A DNA stretch of 64,000 nucleotides from Burkholderiales bacterium (GTDB lineage Bacteria; Pseudomonadota; Gammaproteobacteria; Burkholderiales; Burkholderiaceae_C): assembly GCA_947372225.1 (NCBI GenBank), contig CANBSV010000002.1, forward strand, positions 21,679-85,678. The letters are read 5' to 3'. The notes below the pieces were generated by a model, which saw only the letters and a list, made by a program, of their open reading frames with translations, was not told the DNA's origin and ran no database searches. This document shows positions 1 to 8,688 of this stretch, piece by piece (within the stretch, counting starts at the first letter, position 1; each line of letters begins with the position of its first letter). The position numbers and the translations under genes are program-made.

Positions 1-349
1 AAAACGCCGGCAGCAGCGAGGGGTGAATGTTGAGCATGCGCCCAGCGTATCGGTTCACGAACTCGGCGCTCAGGATGCGCATGAAGCCTGCCAGCACGAC
101 CAGGTCGGGAGCGAACCCATCAATGACATCGGCAAGCGCCGCATCAAAGGCCGCGCGGGTCGCGTGCACGCGATGGTCTACGACCGCCGTGGCAATGCCG
201 CGCTGTGCTGCCTCGGCCAGCCCCGCGGCATCCTGCCTGTTGCTGATCACGGCCGCGACGCGCGCGTTCCAGCCCTCGGCAGCGCAGGCCTCAGCGATCG
301 CCATCATGTTGGAGCCGCGGCCTGAAATGAGGATGACTATGTTTTTCAT
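1..349 (-). CDS. purN: Phosphoribosylglycinamide formyltransferase (partial, C-terminus off the left edge)
   Basis: Third step of purine synthesis: transfers a formyl group from 10-formyl-tetrahydrofolate to GAR in the cytosol. Only the first 116 codons lie in the window. The translation opens with MKNIVILISGRGSNM, the glycine-rich phosphate-binding start of the family. Near the edge are the segments LVVLAGFMRIL and GRMLNIHPSLLPAF; the latter carries the conserved N-x-HPSLLP folate-site motif with the catalytic Asn and His. The start is the ATG at 349-347. The gene diverges from trpS. Identification is firm; the missing C-terminus cannot be judged. Confidence 0.93.
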   Translation of the reverse strand, partial: MKNIVILISGRGSNMMAIAEACAAEGWNARVAAVISNRQDAAGLAEAAQRGIATAVVDHRVHATRAAFDAALADVIDGFAPDLVVLAGFMRILSAEFVNRYAGRMLNIHPSLLPAF

Positions 350-448
350 GGATATCGGAGACGCGACATGCCGCAGGCGCGCCGCAGTGTATCGGCCCCA
401 CCGCCTTGGCCAAACCTACAATCGCGACCCTCACCTCAGAGCGCGCCC

Positions 449-1645
449 ATGAAACAAAGAGTCTTGTCCGGCATGCGACCCACGGGTGCCCTGCACCTGG
501 GTCATTACCACGGCGCCTTGAAAAACTGGGTGCGCCTCCAGGCGGATTTCGACTGCTTCTATTTCGTGGCCGACTGGCATGCGCTGACCACGCACTACGA
601 AAACCGCGAGGTCATCGAGCGCAATGTCTATGACATGGTGATCGACTGGCTGGCCGCCGGGGTCGACCCGGAAAAGGCCACGCTGTTCATCCAGAGCCGC
701 ATCCCGGAACACGCCGAGCTGTTCACCCTGCTCGCGATGGGCACGCCGCTCGCGTGGCTCGAGCGCATGCCGACCTACAAGGACCAGATGGAAAAGCTCA
801 AGGATCGCGATCTGGCGACCTACGGCTTTCTCGGCTACCCCTTGCTGCAGGCGGCTGACATCCTGATCTACAAGGCCGCGTTCGTGCCGGTGGGCGAGGA
901 CCAAGCACCGCACGTGGAGATTACCCGCGAAGTCGCACGCCGCTTCAATCACCTCTACGGCCGAGAAGCCAATGCGGAGACGCTGGCTGAAGCGGTGGTC
1001 AAGAAGATGAGCAAGTCCGACGGCAAGGCCTTCAGCGCCGCGCGCAAGACCTTCCAGGAGACCGGCAGCGAAGCGTCACTCGAGCAGGCCCGCGCGCTGA
1101 TCGCAGCAAGCGGCGCCCTTAGCGCTGGCGACCGCGAACGCCTCGATGCCTTCTTGCGCGGGACCGGCAAGACCATCCTGCACGAGCCCGCGGTCTTGCT
1201 GACCGAGGTGAGCAAGCTGCCGGGTCTTGATGGCGCCAAGATGAGCAAGAGTTACGGCAACGCGATCGCGATGCGCGAAGAACCGGCCGAAGTTGAGCGC
1301 AAGGTCAAACGGATGCCGACCGATCCGCAACGGGTGCGGCGTACCGATGCCGGTGATCCCGACCGCTGCCCCGTGTGGCAGTTTCACCAGGTCTACTCGG
1401 ATGCCGAGACCCAGCAGTGGGCCTCCGCTGGCTGCAAGTCGGCAGGTATTGGTTGCCTCGATTGCAAGCAACCTGTCATCGACGCGATCCTGCGTGAGCA
1501 GCAGCCCTGGCGCGAACGCGCTGAAACCTATCTCACCAACCCGAAACAGGTGCACTGGATCGTCGACGCCGGCACCGAGCGTGCGCGCACGGTGGCACGG
1601 CAGACGATGGGCGACGTGCGCGAGGCGATGGGCATCAGCTACTGA
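449..1645 (+). CDS. trpS: Tryptophan--tRNA ligase
   Basis: Charges tRNA-Trp with tryptophan; class I aminoacyl-tRNA synthetase of 398 residues, the length usual in Burkholderiales. The HIGH-type motif appears as GALHLGHYHG near the N-terminus and the catalytic loop as AKMSKSYGN around residues 263-271. A longer frame opens at 368, but the family N-terminus (MKQRVLSGMRPTG) begins at the ATG at 449, so that start is used. A -10-like TACAAT lies at 417-422, giving a leader of roughly 20 bases. An oddity is a second exact KMSKS string at residues 186-190, in a stretch that in relatives I recall is lysine-rich but lacks this motif. Convergent with orn. Confidence 0.96.
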   Translation: MKQRVLSGMRPTGALHLGHYHGALKNWVRLQADFDCFYFVADWHALTTHYENREVIERNVYDMVIDWLAAGVDPEKATLFIQSRIPEHAELFTLLAMGTPLAWLERMPTYKDQMEKLKDRDLATYGFLGYPLLQAADILIYKAAFVPVGEDQAPHVEITREVARRFNHLYGREANAETLAEAVVKKMSKSDGKAFSAARKTFQETGSEASLEQARALIAASGALSAGDRERLDAFLRGTGKTILHEPAVLLTEVSKLPGLDGAKMSKSYGNAIAMREEPAEVERKVKRMPTDPQRVRRTDAGDPDRCPVWQFHQVYSDAETQQWASAGCKSAGIGCLDCKQPVIDAILREQQPWRERAETYLTNPKQVHWIVDAGTERARTVARQTMGDVREAMGISY

Positions 1646-1669
1646 ACCGACCCGCAGGCCGGCCCGTAC

Positions 1670-2227
1670 TCACAAAGTCAGGAAGTGCTCGCGGTAGTAG
1701 GCGAGCTCCTCGATGGACTCGCGAATGTCAGCCATCGCGGTGTGAGCCTGAGCTTTCTTGAAGCCATCCATGATGCCGGGCTTCCAGCGCTTGGCCAGTT
1801 CCTTGAGCGTGCTGACGTCGAGGTTGCGGTAGTGGAAAAACCCCTCCAGCGACGGCATGTAGTTGGCAAGAAAGCGACGGTCCTGGCACACGCTGTTGCC
1901 GCACATGGGCGACTTGCCAGTCGGCACGTGCTCTTTCAAAAACGTGATGATCTGCGCTTCGGCCTGCGCCTCGTCGAGTGTGGACGCCTTGACCCGGTCA
2001 ATCAGACCGCTGCGCCCGTGTGTGCCCTTGTTCCAGGCGTCCATCGCATCCATTGCTGCATTGCTTTGGTGAACAGCCAGCGTGGGGCCCTCGATGCGCA
2101 CATTCAGGTGCGGGTCGGTCACGATCACCGCGATCTCGATGATGCGGTCGGTGGACGGGTACAGACCCGTCATCTCGAGGTCGATCCAGATCAGGTTGTT
2201 TTCGCTTTTGGTCAATGTCGTTGTCAT
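1670..2227 (-). CDS. orn: Oligoribonuclease
   Basis: 3'-5' exoribonuclease that finishes RNA decay by hydrolysing dinucleotides, including the pGpG produced from c-di-GMP. The 185 residues carry the DEDDh exonuclease motifs: IDLEMTG (Exo I), a [11 protein letters not shown] block (Exo II) and [10 protein letters not shown] (Exo III). The start chosen is the ATG at 2227, preceded by AAGGAG about eight bases upstream; a longer in-frame extension to 2308 has no family similarity and overlaps the divergent M48 gene. The neighbour on the other strand starts only 47 bases away, so the two promoters lie back to back. Confidence 0.96.
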   Translation of the reverse strand: MTTTLTKSENNLIWIDLEMTGLYPSTDRIIEIAVIVTDPHLNVRIEGPTLAVHQSNAAMDAMDAWNKGTHGRSGLIDRVKASTLDEAQAEAQIITFLKEHVPTGKSPMCGNSVCQDRRFLANYMPSLEGFFHYRNLDVSTLKELAKRWKPGIMDGFKKAQAHTAMADIRESIEELAYYREHFLTL

Positions 2228-2274
2228 GTCTGAAGCTCCTTGTCTAGATTCTCGCCGCCCTACACTGCACGGCC

Positions 2275-3576
2275 ATGCCGAAAACTGACTCGCCCTTGGG
2301 CCCCGCATTGATGCTTGCCCTCGTGTTCACGGGCGCTCTGGTGATCTCGCTGATGGCGAGGTTCTGGCTGGCCAGCCGGCAGATGCGCCATGTGGTCCGC
2401 CACAGCGATACCGTGCCCGCGGCCTTTGCCGGCACAGTGCCGCTGGAATCCCACCGCAAAGCCGCGCGCTACACCCTGACCAAGAGCAGCTTCGGCTTGT
2501 GGACGATGGCCTTCAGCGCGGCGGTGCTGATCGGCTGGACGCTGCTCGGCGGACTCGGGATGCTCAACGACGCGCTGCTCGAAACCGTGCGGCCGCGCTT
2601 TGGCGGCATGGCCTACCAGTTGGCGCTGTTGGCGGCGTTCACGCTGATCGGATCGCTGCTGGAACTGCCATTCGATCTGTACGGCACATTTCGCATTGAG
2701 CAGGCCTTCGGCTTCAACCGCATGACGTGGAAGCTGTACCTTGCCGACGCCCTCAAGGGCCTGCTGCTGGGCGCGTTGATCGGCCTGCCGCTGGCGGCGG
2801 GCATGCTGTGGATCATGGGCAGCACCGGCGCGTTGTGGTGGCTTTGGGCGTGGGCGGCCTGGATGGCCTTCAACCTGCTGGCGATGGTGGTGTACCCGAC
2901 GCTGATTGCTCCGCTGTTCAACACCTTCAAGCCCCTGGCCGATGCTGCTTTGGAAGCCCGCGTGCAAGCGCTGATGGCCAAATGCGGCTTCAAAGCCAAA
3001 GGCATTTTCGTGATGGATGGCAGCAAGCGATCTGCCCACGGCAATGCGTACTTCACCGGCTTCGGTTCGGCCAAGCGGGTGGTGTTCTTCGACACGCTGC
3101 TGTCCAAGCTGTCGCCGGACGAGGTGGAAGCGGTGCTCGCGCACGAGCTCGGTCATTTCAAGCACAAGCACATCATGAAGCGGCTGGTGTCGATGTTCGC
3201 CGTCAGCCTGGCTGCCTTTGCTGTGCTGGGCTGGCTGTCAGGCCAAACGTGGTTTTATGGCGCCTTCGGCGTGCAGCCGGGCATGGCGGCGCCCAATGAC
3301 GCGCTGGCTCTGCTGCTGTTCATGCTGATCGTGCCGGTGTTCGGATTTTTCGTGTCGCCGCTGTTTGCAGGGTTGTCGCGTCGCCATGAATTCGAAGCCG
3401 ATGCCTATGCCTGCGCCCACGCCGATGGACGCGAACTGGCGTCGGCGCTGCTCAAACTCTATGAAGACAACGCTTCGACACTGACGCCGGACCCGCTGTA
3501 CGCGCGCTTTTACTATTCGCACCCGCCGGCCACCGAGCGTTTGGCTGCCATGCCATCGGTGGCCACGCAGGCATGA
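2275..3576 (+). CDS. M48 family membrane metalloprotease (Ste24/CAAX-protease type)
   Basis: Integral-membrane zinc endopeptidase of 433 residues. HELGH at residues 290-294 supplies two zinc-binding histidines and the catalytic glutamate, and EFEAD at 372-376 supplies the third zinc ligand. Long hydrophobic stretches flank the catalytic region: an N-terminal segment near residues 10-30, several through residue 215, and one after HELGH. This is the Ste24 layout rather than the shorter HtpX layout. In bacteria the substrates of these Ste24-like enzymes are not generally known; a role in membrane-protein quality control is inference. A TACACT hexamer lies 8 bases before the ATG and no Shine-Dalgarno is visible. 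rsgA follows 13 bases after the stop. Confidence 0.9.
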   Translation: MPKTDSPLGPALMLALVFTGALVISLMARFWLASRQMRHVVRHSDTVPAAFAGTVPLESHRKAARYTLTKSSFGLWTMAFSAAVLIGWTLLGGLGMLNDALLETVRPRFGGMAYQLALLAAFTLIGSLLELPFDLYGTFRIEQAFGFNRMTWKLYLADALKGLLLGALIGLPLAAGMLWIMGSTGALWWLWAWAAWMAFNLLAMVVYPTLIAPLFNTFKPLADAALEARVQALMAKCGFKAKGIFVMDGSKRSAHGNAYFTGFGSAKRVVFFDTLLSKLSPDEVEAVLAHELGHFKHKHIMKRLVSMFAVSLAAFAVLGWLSGQTWFYGAFGVQPGMAAPNDALALLLFMLIVPVFGFFVSPLFAGLSRRHEFEADAYACAHADGRELASALLKLYEDNASTLTPDPLYARFYYSHPPATERLAAMPSVATQA

Positions 3577-3589
3577 GCGGATACGGGTT

Positions 3590-4507
3590 TTGAGCAAATT
3601 CAGCTCCGGTGATGTCGTCAGCCGGACGGGGCTGGTCGTCTCAGGCTTCGGACGGCACTACATCGTCGAATCAGACGCGGGCGAGCGCCTGGTGTGCCAC
3701 CCTCGCGGCAAGAAAAGCCTTTGCGTCGTCGGCGATCGGGTTCGCTGGCAGGCCACGGGTGACGAGGGCGTGATCGAGGCGATGGAGCCTCGACGCAATC
3801 TGCTGTTCCGGCAAGATGAATCGAAGACCAAGGCGTTCGCCGCCAACTTGGACCAAGTGCTGGTCATGGTGGCCAGTGAGCCGGTGTTCAGTGAGTCGCA
3901 GTTGGCCCGCGCCCTGATCGCTGCCGAGAGCGCTGGTATCGAGGTGAGCATCCTGCTCAACAAGACCGATCTGCCGCAGATCGTGGCCGCACGGGCGCGA
4001 CTGCAGCCTTATCGGGACATGGGCTACCGCGTGCTGGAAGTCGCACTCAAGACGCAACCCGAAGCATCGCGTGCCGTGCTTGTACCGTTGATGGACCAGC
4101 GCGCCTCGCTCGTGCTGGGGCCCAGCGGCACCGGCAAGAGCACGCTCATCAACCTGCTGGCTCCAGATGCGCGCGCGCAGGTCGGTGAGGTGTCGCAGGC
4201 GTTGAATTCCGGCCGCCACACGACGACCTCGACGCAGTGGTACTGGCTGGACGCAGAACGCCGTACGGGGCTCATCGATTCACCCGGTTTCCAGGAGTTC
4301 GGGCTCAAGCAGATCGATGCGCAAAACCTGCCGGGGCTGATGCCAGATCTGCGCGATGCGGCCACGCAGTGCCGCTTCTACAACTGCACCCACCGCCAGG
4401 AACCCAACTGTGGCGTGCGTGAAGCGTTGGCGCGTGGCGAGATCAGCGAATCGCGGTACCGGATATACGGCGAAATTCGCCAGGAACTCGAAGGAACGCG
4501 CTGGTAG
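3590..4507 (+). CDS. rsgA: Ribosome small subunit-dependent GTPase A
   Basis: Late 30S ribosome maturation GTPase of 305 residues. It shows the circularly permuted GTPase order: an N-terminal OB-fold, then LLNKTD (G4), then GPSGTGKST (G1), then DSPG (G3). A C-terminal zinc knuckle follows, with the cysteines and histidine of CRFYNCTH and a further NC. The start is a TTG at 3590, where the family N-terminus MSKFSSGDVV begins; no upstream ATG fits. It lies 13 bases behind the M48 protease gene and is probably co-transcribed with it. Convergent with the CobD-like gene, 38 bases apart, with no clear terminator between them. Confidence 0.95.
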   Translation: MSKFSSGDVVSRTGLVVSGFGRHYIVESDAGERLVCHPRGKKSLCVVGDRVRWQATGDEGVIEAMEPRRNLLFRQDESKTKAFAANLDQVLVMVASEPVFSESQLARALIAAESAGIEVSILLNKTDLPQIVAARARLQPYRDMGYRVLEVALKTQPEASRAVLVPLMDQRASLVLGPSGTGKSTLINLLAPDARAQVGEVSQALNSGRHTTTSTQWYWLDAERRTGLIDSPGFQEFGLKQIDAQNLPGLMPDLRDAATQCRFYNCTHRQEPNCGVREALARGEISESRYRIYGEIRQELEGTRW

Positions 4508-4545
4508 CGCGAACATCAAACCGGCCCCTTCCCGCCGCGCTGGGA

Positions 4546-5535
4546 TCAACCGATCAAGTTGGCCAGCGTGAGCAAGGCCAGCAGCAGCATCCACAGCACC
4601 ACAGAGCGCCAGACCAGCCCCACGATGCTTTGCAGGTGACCCGACACCGGCGGCACACCAGAGGTGGAACCGTCAGCTGCCAGATCATCAGCGCCGGCAC
4701 CTCGCGTGAAGGTCTTGGAACGATCCGGCGTCACGCCCGGCGCGGCCCGCCCGCCCAGTTGGACACCCACAGCACCAGCGGCGGCGGCCAGGATGACCCC
4801 TTCGTTGGGGTGTCGCCAGAGTTCACCGTCTCGCCGCCAACTGTTGATCGCCTCCTCGAAATTCCCCACCACGGCAAAGCCAAAGGCGGTGAGGCGCGCG
4901 GGAAAGTGATCCATTCTTGAAAACAGCCTTTGCGAAAGCTTAAGCAGCCGTTCGTTGGTCGGCTCGTCCAAAGTCTCGCTTCTGTATCCCCAGTAACGGC
5001 TGGCGAATTCAGCCGTTCGGTAAAGGACGGCACCTGCCGGTCCCAACCCCAGCGCCGAGAGCACGACAAACCAGAAGAACACGCCGAACACATGGCGGTG
5101 AGCCGCGAGCAACGAGTGCTCGATCACGTGGCGCAGCAACTCCGTGCGTGGCAGTTCGCTCATGTCCAGGTGGCGCCACTCCGTGAGCAAATTGCGCGCG
5201 GTGAATTCATCGTCACGCTCAAGCGCATCTCGAATGTCGGTGAAGTAGTGACTGAACTGGCGAAACCCCAAAGTGAGGTACAGCACTGCCACGTTCCACA
5301 CCAGGCCCAGCAGCAAGCTGTAATGCGCGACACCGGCATAAACAAGCCACACCAGCACGGCAGGCAACACGACAGTCGTCAACCAGACAACCCAGGCATG
5401 ACGCTCTTGTCCAGCATCAAAGGTGTGCGCAGCCCAGCGCAACCATGCCGTCAAAGCGGCATGCACTGCGGTTCCGCGCTGCAGAGGCTTCAACTGCTCA
5501 AGTAGCAGCGCGAAGAGAACCGAAAACAGACTCAT
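4546..5535 (-). CDS. CobD/CbiB-family integral membrane protein
   Basis: Membrane protein of 329 residues related to the cobalamin-pathway protein CobD/CbiB. It has at least four hydrophobic segments, including the stretches around VVLPAVLVWLVYAGV and VFGVFFWFVVLSALG, and the family hallmarks FRQFSHYFTDIRDALER and NEERLL-like NERLLKLSQRLFSRMDHFPARL near the middle. The start is the ATG at 5535 (MSLFSVLFALLLEQL); a longer frame to 5655 would run into the NUDIX gene. No other cobalamin gene is in the window, so a real part in B12 synthesis is doubtful; AmpE-like sensory roles have been suggested for relatives. Expressed downstream of the NUDIX gene, 32 bases apart. Confidence 0.8.
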   Translation of the reverse strand: MSLFSVLFALLLEQLKPLQRGTAVHAALTAWLRWAAHTFDAGQERHAWVVWLTTVVLPAVLVWLVYAGVAHYSLLLGLVWNVAVLYLTLGFRQFSHYFTDIRDALERDDEFTARNLLTEWRHLDMSELPRTELLRHVIEHSLLAAHRHVFGVFFWFVVLSALGLGPAGAVLYRTAEFASRYWGYRSETLDEPTNERLLKLSQRLFSRMDHFPARLTAFGFAVVGNFEEAINSWRRDGELWRHPNEGVILAAAAGAVGVQLGGRAAPGVTPDRSKTFTRGAGADDLAADGSTSGVPPVSGHLQSIVGLVWRSVVLWMLLLALLTLANLIG

Positions 5536-5567
5536 GTCGCCCGATGATACCGACCGACTTTGCTGGG

Positions 5568-6242
5568 TCAGGCAGACAGAAAGCGATAGAGATTTCGAAG
5601 CATTGCCGCGGTAGCTCCCCAGATGAAGTGGCTGGGCGCATCCTGCGACGGCCATGGCATCGAGAAGAACTCCCTGGCCTCGTCGCCAGCGCCCACAGCA
5701 TGCCGCCGGTGGTGCGCGGGGCTCATCAGAAAGGCCAGCGGAACTTCGAAAACTTCCGAGACCTCGGATGGATCCAGGCGCAGCGTGAAGTCAGGCCGGA
5801 CGATCCCGACCACCGGGGTCACGATGTAGCTGGTGACGGTGGTGTAAGTCGGCATGGACCCCAGCACCTGAACATCGTGCGCTGCCAGCCCGATCTCTTC
5901 CTCAGCCTCGCGCAGCGCTGTCTCGACCGGTGACAGATCGTGGGGTTCCGCACGCCCTCCGGGGAAGCTGATCTGTCCAGCGTGGTCGCTCAAGTGCTCG
6001 GCGCGCCGTGTCAGCAGCACGGTCACACCGGTATCACGTTCGAGCAGCGGCACCAATACCGAGGCGTGGGCCGGTGATCGCTGGCTCAGCGACCTCTCAA
6101 CCCGTAGTTCAGGGGTCCAGGCCAGCGACTTCGCAAACCGCTCACGCAACGCGCCCGCCGAGAGCCGCTCAAGAGGCACTGCCGGCAGGTGATCGTCGAC
6201 GGCGAGCACCGGCGATTGCAGCGGGTCGAAGGGATGAGCCAT
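5568..6242 (-). CDS. NUDIX hydrolase, CoA pyrophosphatase type
   Basis: Predicted to cleave coenzyme A or its derivatives at the pyrophosphate bond. The 224 residues carry a NUDIX box at about 95-119 (GGRAEPHDL followed by REAEEEIGL), and directly before it the stretch LLTRRAEHL and GQISFPGG, which marks the CoA-specific NudL/YeaB subgroup. Conserved YTTVTSYIVTPVVG follows. The start is the ATG at 6242, only about 14 bases after the terminator of the rplS operon, so the gene probably has its own promoter or depends on readthrough. The CobD-like gene follows on the same strand. Confidence 0.88.
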   Translation of the reverse strand: MAHPFDPLQSPVLAVDDHLPAVPLERLSAGALRERFAKSLAWTPELRVERSLSQRSPAHASVLVPLLERDTGVTVLLTRRAEHLSDHAGQISFPGGRAEPHDLSPVETALREAEEEIGLAAHDVQVLGSMPTYTTVTSYIVTPVVGIVRPDFTLRLDPSEVSEVFEVPLAFLMSPAHHRRHAVGAGDEAREFFSMPWPSQDAPSHFIWGATAAMLRNLYRFLSA

Positions 6243-6254
6243 GGGATGAGTAAT

Positions 6255-6283
6255 TGAAAAAGCCGCCTCGTGAGGCGGCTTTG
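6255..6283 (-). terminator. Rho-independent terminator of the rpsP-rimM-trmD-rplS operon
   Basis: On the minus strand an 11-base stem (AAGCCGCCTCA-type arm, 6260-6281 in all, tight loop) is followed by a run of T (TTTTTC). It sits 34 bases after the rplS stop and just before the NUDIX start. Confidence 0.88.
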
Positions 6284-6314
6284 GAAGTCAGGCAAAAACG
6301 CCGGACCCTCGAGA

Positions 6315-6668
6315 TCAGCCCAGCTTTTCCTTGATGCGAGCCGACTTGCCCGAGCGCTCGCGCAGGTAGTACAGCTTGGCGCGGCGAACATCACCACGAC
6401 GCTTGACTTCAATTGATGCGATCAGCGGGCTATAAAGCTGGAAAGTGCGTTCGACACCCTCGCCGCTGGAAATCTTGCGAGCGATGAAGCTCGAATTGAG
6501 GCCGCGATTGCGCTTGGCAATGACCACGCCCTCATAGGCCTGGACCCGCTTGCGCGTGCCTTCAACCACGTTGACGTTGACGATGACGGTGTCGCCGGGC
6601 GAAAAGTCGGGAATCGTCTTATTGAGACGGGTGATTTCCTCTTGCTCGAGGGTTTGAATCAGGTTCAT
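6315..6668 (-). CDS. rplS: 50S ribosomal protein L19
   Basis: Large-subunit protein at the 30S-50S interface. The 117 residues match L19 throughout: [12 protein letters not shown] start, [42 protein letters not shown] and the basic end [15 protein letters not shown]. It is the last gene of the leftward rpsP-rimM-trmD-rplS operon, separated from trmD by 111 bases and closed by a strong terminator. Confidence 0.98.
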   Translation of the reverse strand: MNLIQTLEQEEITRLNKTIPDFSPGDTVIVNVNVVEGTRKRVQAYEGVVIAKRNRGLNSSFIARKISSGEGVERTFQLYSPLIASIEVKRRGDVRRAKLYYLRERSGKSARIKEKLG

Positions 6669-6779
6669 GTCTTCTCCATGCGATCTTGCCCGCGTGTGTT
6701 GGCAATATTGGGAACCCGGATACAGGCACTACATGAGCAGGGCGCTGATGCCGGACGCGGCAGAGGATCGAAAAGCCTT

Positions 6780-7538
6780 CTAGTGTAACCGCAGAGTTTC
6801 CAGAAATAACTCGTCTTGTTGACTCAATCGCCCAGCACCTCGAGCCACAACAATCAGATCAGGGCGTCGCTGTGCCGTCAGCGCCAAGGACTGCTCCCGA
6901 CGCCAGCGCGCGATGAGGGCGTGGTTTCCGGATAGCAGCACCGGCGGAGTTGGAACCGCGCCGTCCTCAGTCAACAAAAGTTCCGGCCGGCTGTAGTGCG
7001 GGCCTTCAAGCAGTCCGTCTGAAAAACTGTCCTGTTGATGGGACTGCGAATCACCAAGCACGCCATCTTGCAAGCGGGCCACGGCGTCCAGCAAGGCCAG
7101 CGCAGGCAGTTCACCTCCTGACAAAACAAAGTCACCGAGGCTCAGTTCGAGGTCGACGTGACGATCGAGAAATCGTTGATCGATTCCCTCGTATCGTCCG
7201 CATAGCAGAACGGCGCCCGAGCCATTGGCGAATTCGGAAACCACCTGCTGATCGATTTTTCGCCCCGTGGGCGTGAAATGAACCACCGGCCTGCCATCTG
7301 ACGGTTCGTCCTCACGAATGGCGGCCAGCGCGCGCTCAAGCGGTTCGGCCAGCAAGACCATCCCGGGCCCGCCGCCGTAGGGCCGGTCGTCCACACGACG
7401 GTATTGCCCATCGGCGAAGTCACGCAACGGCCAAAGCCGAACATCCACCTGCGCAGACTCAAAGGCCCGACGCGTGATGCCGTGGATCAGATGCGGCGCG
7501 AAGAGTTCGGGGAAAAGGGTGATGACGTCAAACCGCAT
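6780..7538 (-). CDS. trmD: tRNA (guanine-N1)-methyltransferase
   Basis: Methylates G37 of tRNAs reading CNN codons, preventing +1 frameshifts; acts as a dimer using S-adenosylmethionine. The 252 residues include the knotted SPOUT fold markers LLCGRYEGIDQR and SLGDFVLSGGE, plus DRPYGGGPGMV, a signature of TrmD. The start MRFDVITLFPE is canonical. It lies between rimM and rplS, 17 bases after rimM, in the classical ribosome-maturation operon. Confidence 0.98.
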   Translation of the reverse strand: MRFDVITLFPELFAPHLIHGITRRAFESAQVDVRLWPLRDFADGQYRRVDDRPYGGGPGMVLLAEPLERALAAIREDEPSDGRPVVHFTPTGRKIDQQVVSEFANGSGAVLLCGRYEGIDQRFLDRHVDLELSLGDFVLSGGELPALALLDAVARLQDGVLGDSQSHQQDSFSDGLLEGPHYSRPELLLTEDGAVPTPPVLLSGNHALIARWRREQSLALTAQRRPDLIVVARGAGRLSQQDELFLETLRLH

Positions 7539-7555
7539 AGCGCCACCCAGGCCGA

Positions 7556-8140
7556 TCAGTAATCGAGACCCCAGTCAACGCTGATGCGCCGCTGAGGCAG
7601 GCTTACCGAGTCAATGAATGCTGCAACGAAGGGAATGAGCCGCTCCTCAGCCGCTTCTGACGCTCCGACGGGTAACACTCGAATCACACTGTGCGGGCCG
7701 GTGTCGATCAGCCCCACCACGTCTCCGAGGTGCACGCCCTCGCGGTTGAACACGGCCAACCCAAGCAGATCGACCCAGTAAAACTCATCCGGGCCGGCTG
7801 TAGGGAAACTGCCCCGAGAGATGAACAGGCGCGCGCCTCGCAATCCCTCAGCACCGGCCCGATCGGACACGTCCTGTGCCTGAGCCACGACGCCGTCCCC
7901 ATGGTTTTTAACCGCTACGATCTTGAGCAGCGCGGGCAAGTCGGCGGTCCTGATGCTCGCACCGGGGCCCGCCGACTCGGAGGGCTTCACAAACCACCGG
8001 CGCGAAGAAAACAGCGCCTGAGGATCCGAGGAAAACGGCTTGACCTTGAACCAGCCCTTGACGCCCCAAGCATCGGTGATGCAACCGACTTCAATGGCAT
8101 CCTCTGGCCAGACCAGCGCGCCCTGGCCAGCGTCATCCAT
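7556..8140 (-). CDS. rimM: Ribosome maturation factor RimM
   Basis: Assembly factor for the 30S head; binds ribosomal protein S19. The 194 residues show the N-terminal RimM beta-barrel (VGCITDAWGVKGWFKVKPFS) and the C-terminal PRC-like barrel starting at EFYWVDLLGLAV and ending with RRISVDWGLDY, the family's usual last residues. It begins 8 bases after the rpsP stop. The central region (residues about 50-70) is somewhat longer than in E. coli. Confidence 0.97.
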   Translation of the reverse strand: MDDAGQGALVWPEDAIEVGCITDAWGVKGWFKVKPFSSDPQALFSSRRWFVKPSESAGPGASIRTADLPALLKIVAVKNHGDGVVAQAQDVSDRAGAEGLRGARLFISRGSFPTAGPDEFYWVDLLGLAVFNREGVHLGDVVGLIDTGPHSVIRVLPVGASEAAEERLIPFVAAFIDSVSLPQRRISVDWGLDY

Positions 8141-8148
8141 GGGCAGAT

Positions 8149-8400
8149 TTAGACAGCCGAAGCTTTGGCCTGATCGATGAGGCGGGCCACCGTCGGAGAC
8201 ATCTGGGCGCCATTGCCTGTCCAGTATTCGACACGATCGAACGCCACACGCAAAGGCTGCTCGGCACCTGAGGCGACCGGGTTGTAAAAACCGACTCGCT
8301 CAATGAATCGGCCATCGCGACGAACGCGAGAGTCAGCCACGACGATGTTGAAAAAAGGGCGCTTTTTGGCGCCGCCACGAGCAAGTCGAATCACAACCAC
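8149..8400 (-). CDS. rpsP: 30S ribosomal protein S16
   Basis: Small-subunit assembly protein of 83 residues, the usual length. The family start [17 protein letters not shown] is read from a GTG at 8400, with AAGGAA six bases upstream; the longer frame reaching to 8532 is not S16-like. The middle part [15 protein letters not shown] is diagnostic. First gene of the operon; a promoter candidate lies about 170 bases upstream. Confidence 0.97.
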   Translation of the reverse strand: MVVIRLARGGAKKRPFFNIVVADSRVRRDGRFIERVGFYNPVASGAEQPLRVAFDRVEYWTGNGAQMSPTVARLIDQAKASAV

Positions 8401-8574
8401 GATGTTTCCTTGAATGATGGGTTGCCCGCCGCATCCGGGAGACACTCCGGTCGAGCAGAACAGAAAAACGGACCGCCATGAGGCCGCCAAAAAATCCGTG
8501 CCGTAGATACGCCGTGCCTCACGCCCCAGCAAACGCCGATGGCAAGCGAGTGACAGCCGTCACGAGAACCCTCG

Positions 8575-8603
8575 ATTGTAAACTGGCACTTCACCAATGC
8601 CTA
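8575..8603 (-). promoter_or_regulatory. Candidate sigma-70 promoter of the rpsP operon
   Basis: Reading leftwards, TAGGCA (8603-8598, four of six to consensus) and TACAAT (8580-8575, five of six) are separated by 17 bases. Transcription would start near 8568, giving a leader of about 170 bases before rpsP. The leader (8401-8568) holds no gene I can support. Confidence 0.4.
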
Positions 8604-8688
8604 ACACCGTGACATCAACTCCAACCCAACCCCACCACACTTTGATTGCACCCTCCAATGTTCCGTCCAGCTTCCGAGGGCAGGTTTG

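Noticed and set aside
23..452. Two short plus-strand open frames at the left edge
   Set aside because: They are antisense to purN, whose product is clear on the minus strand.
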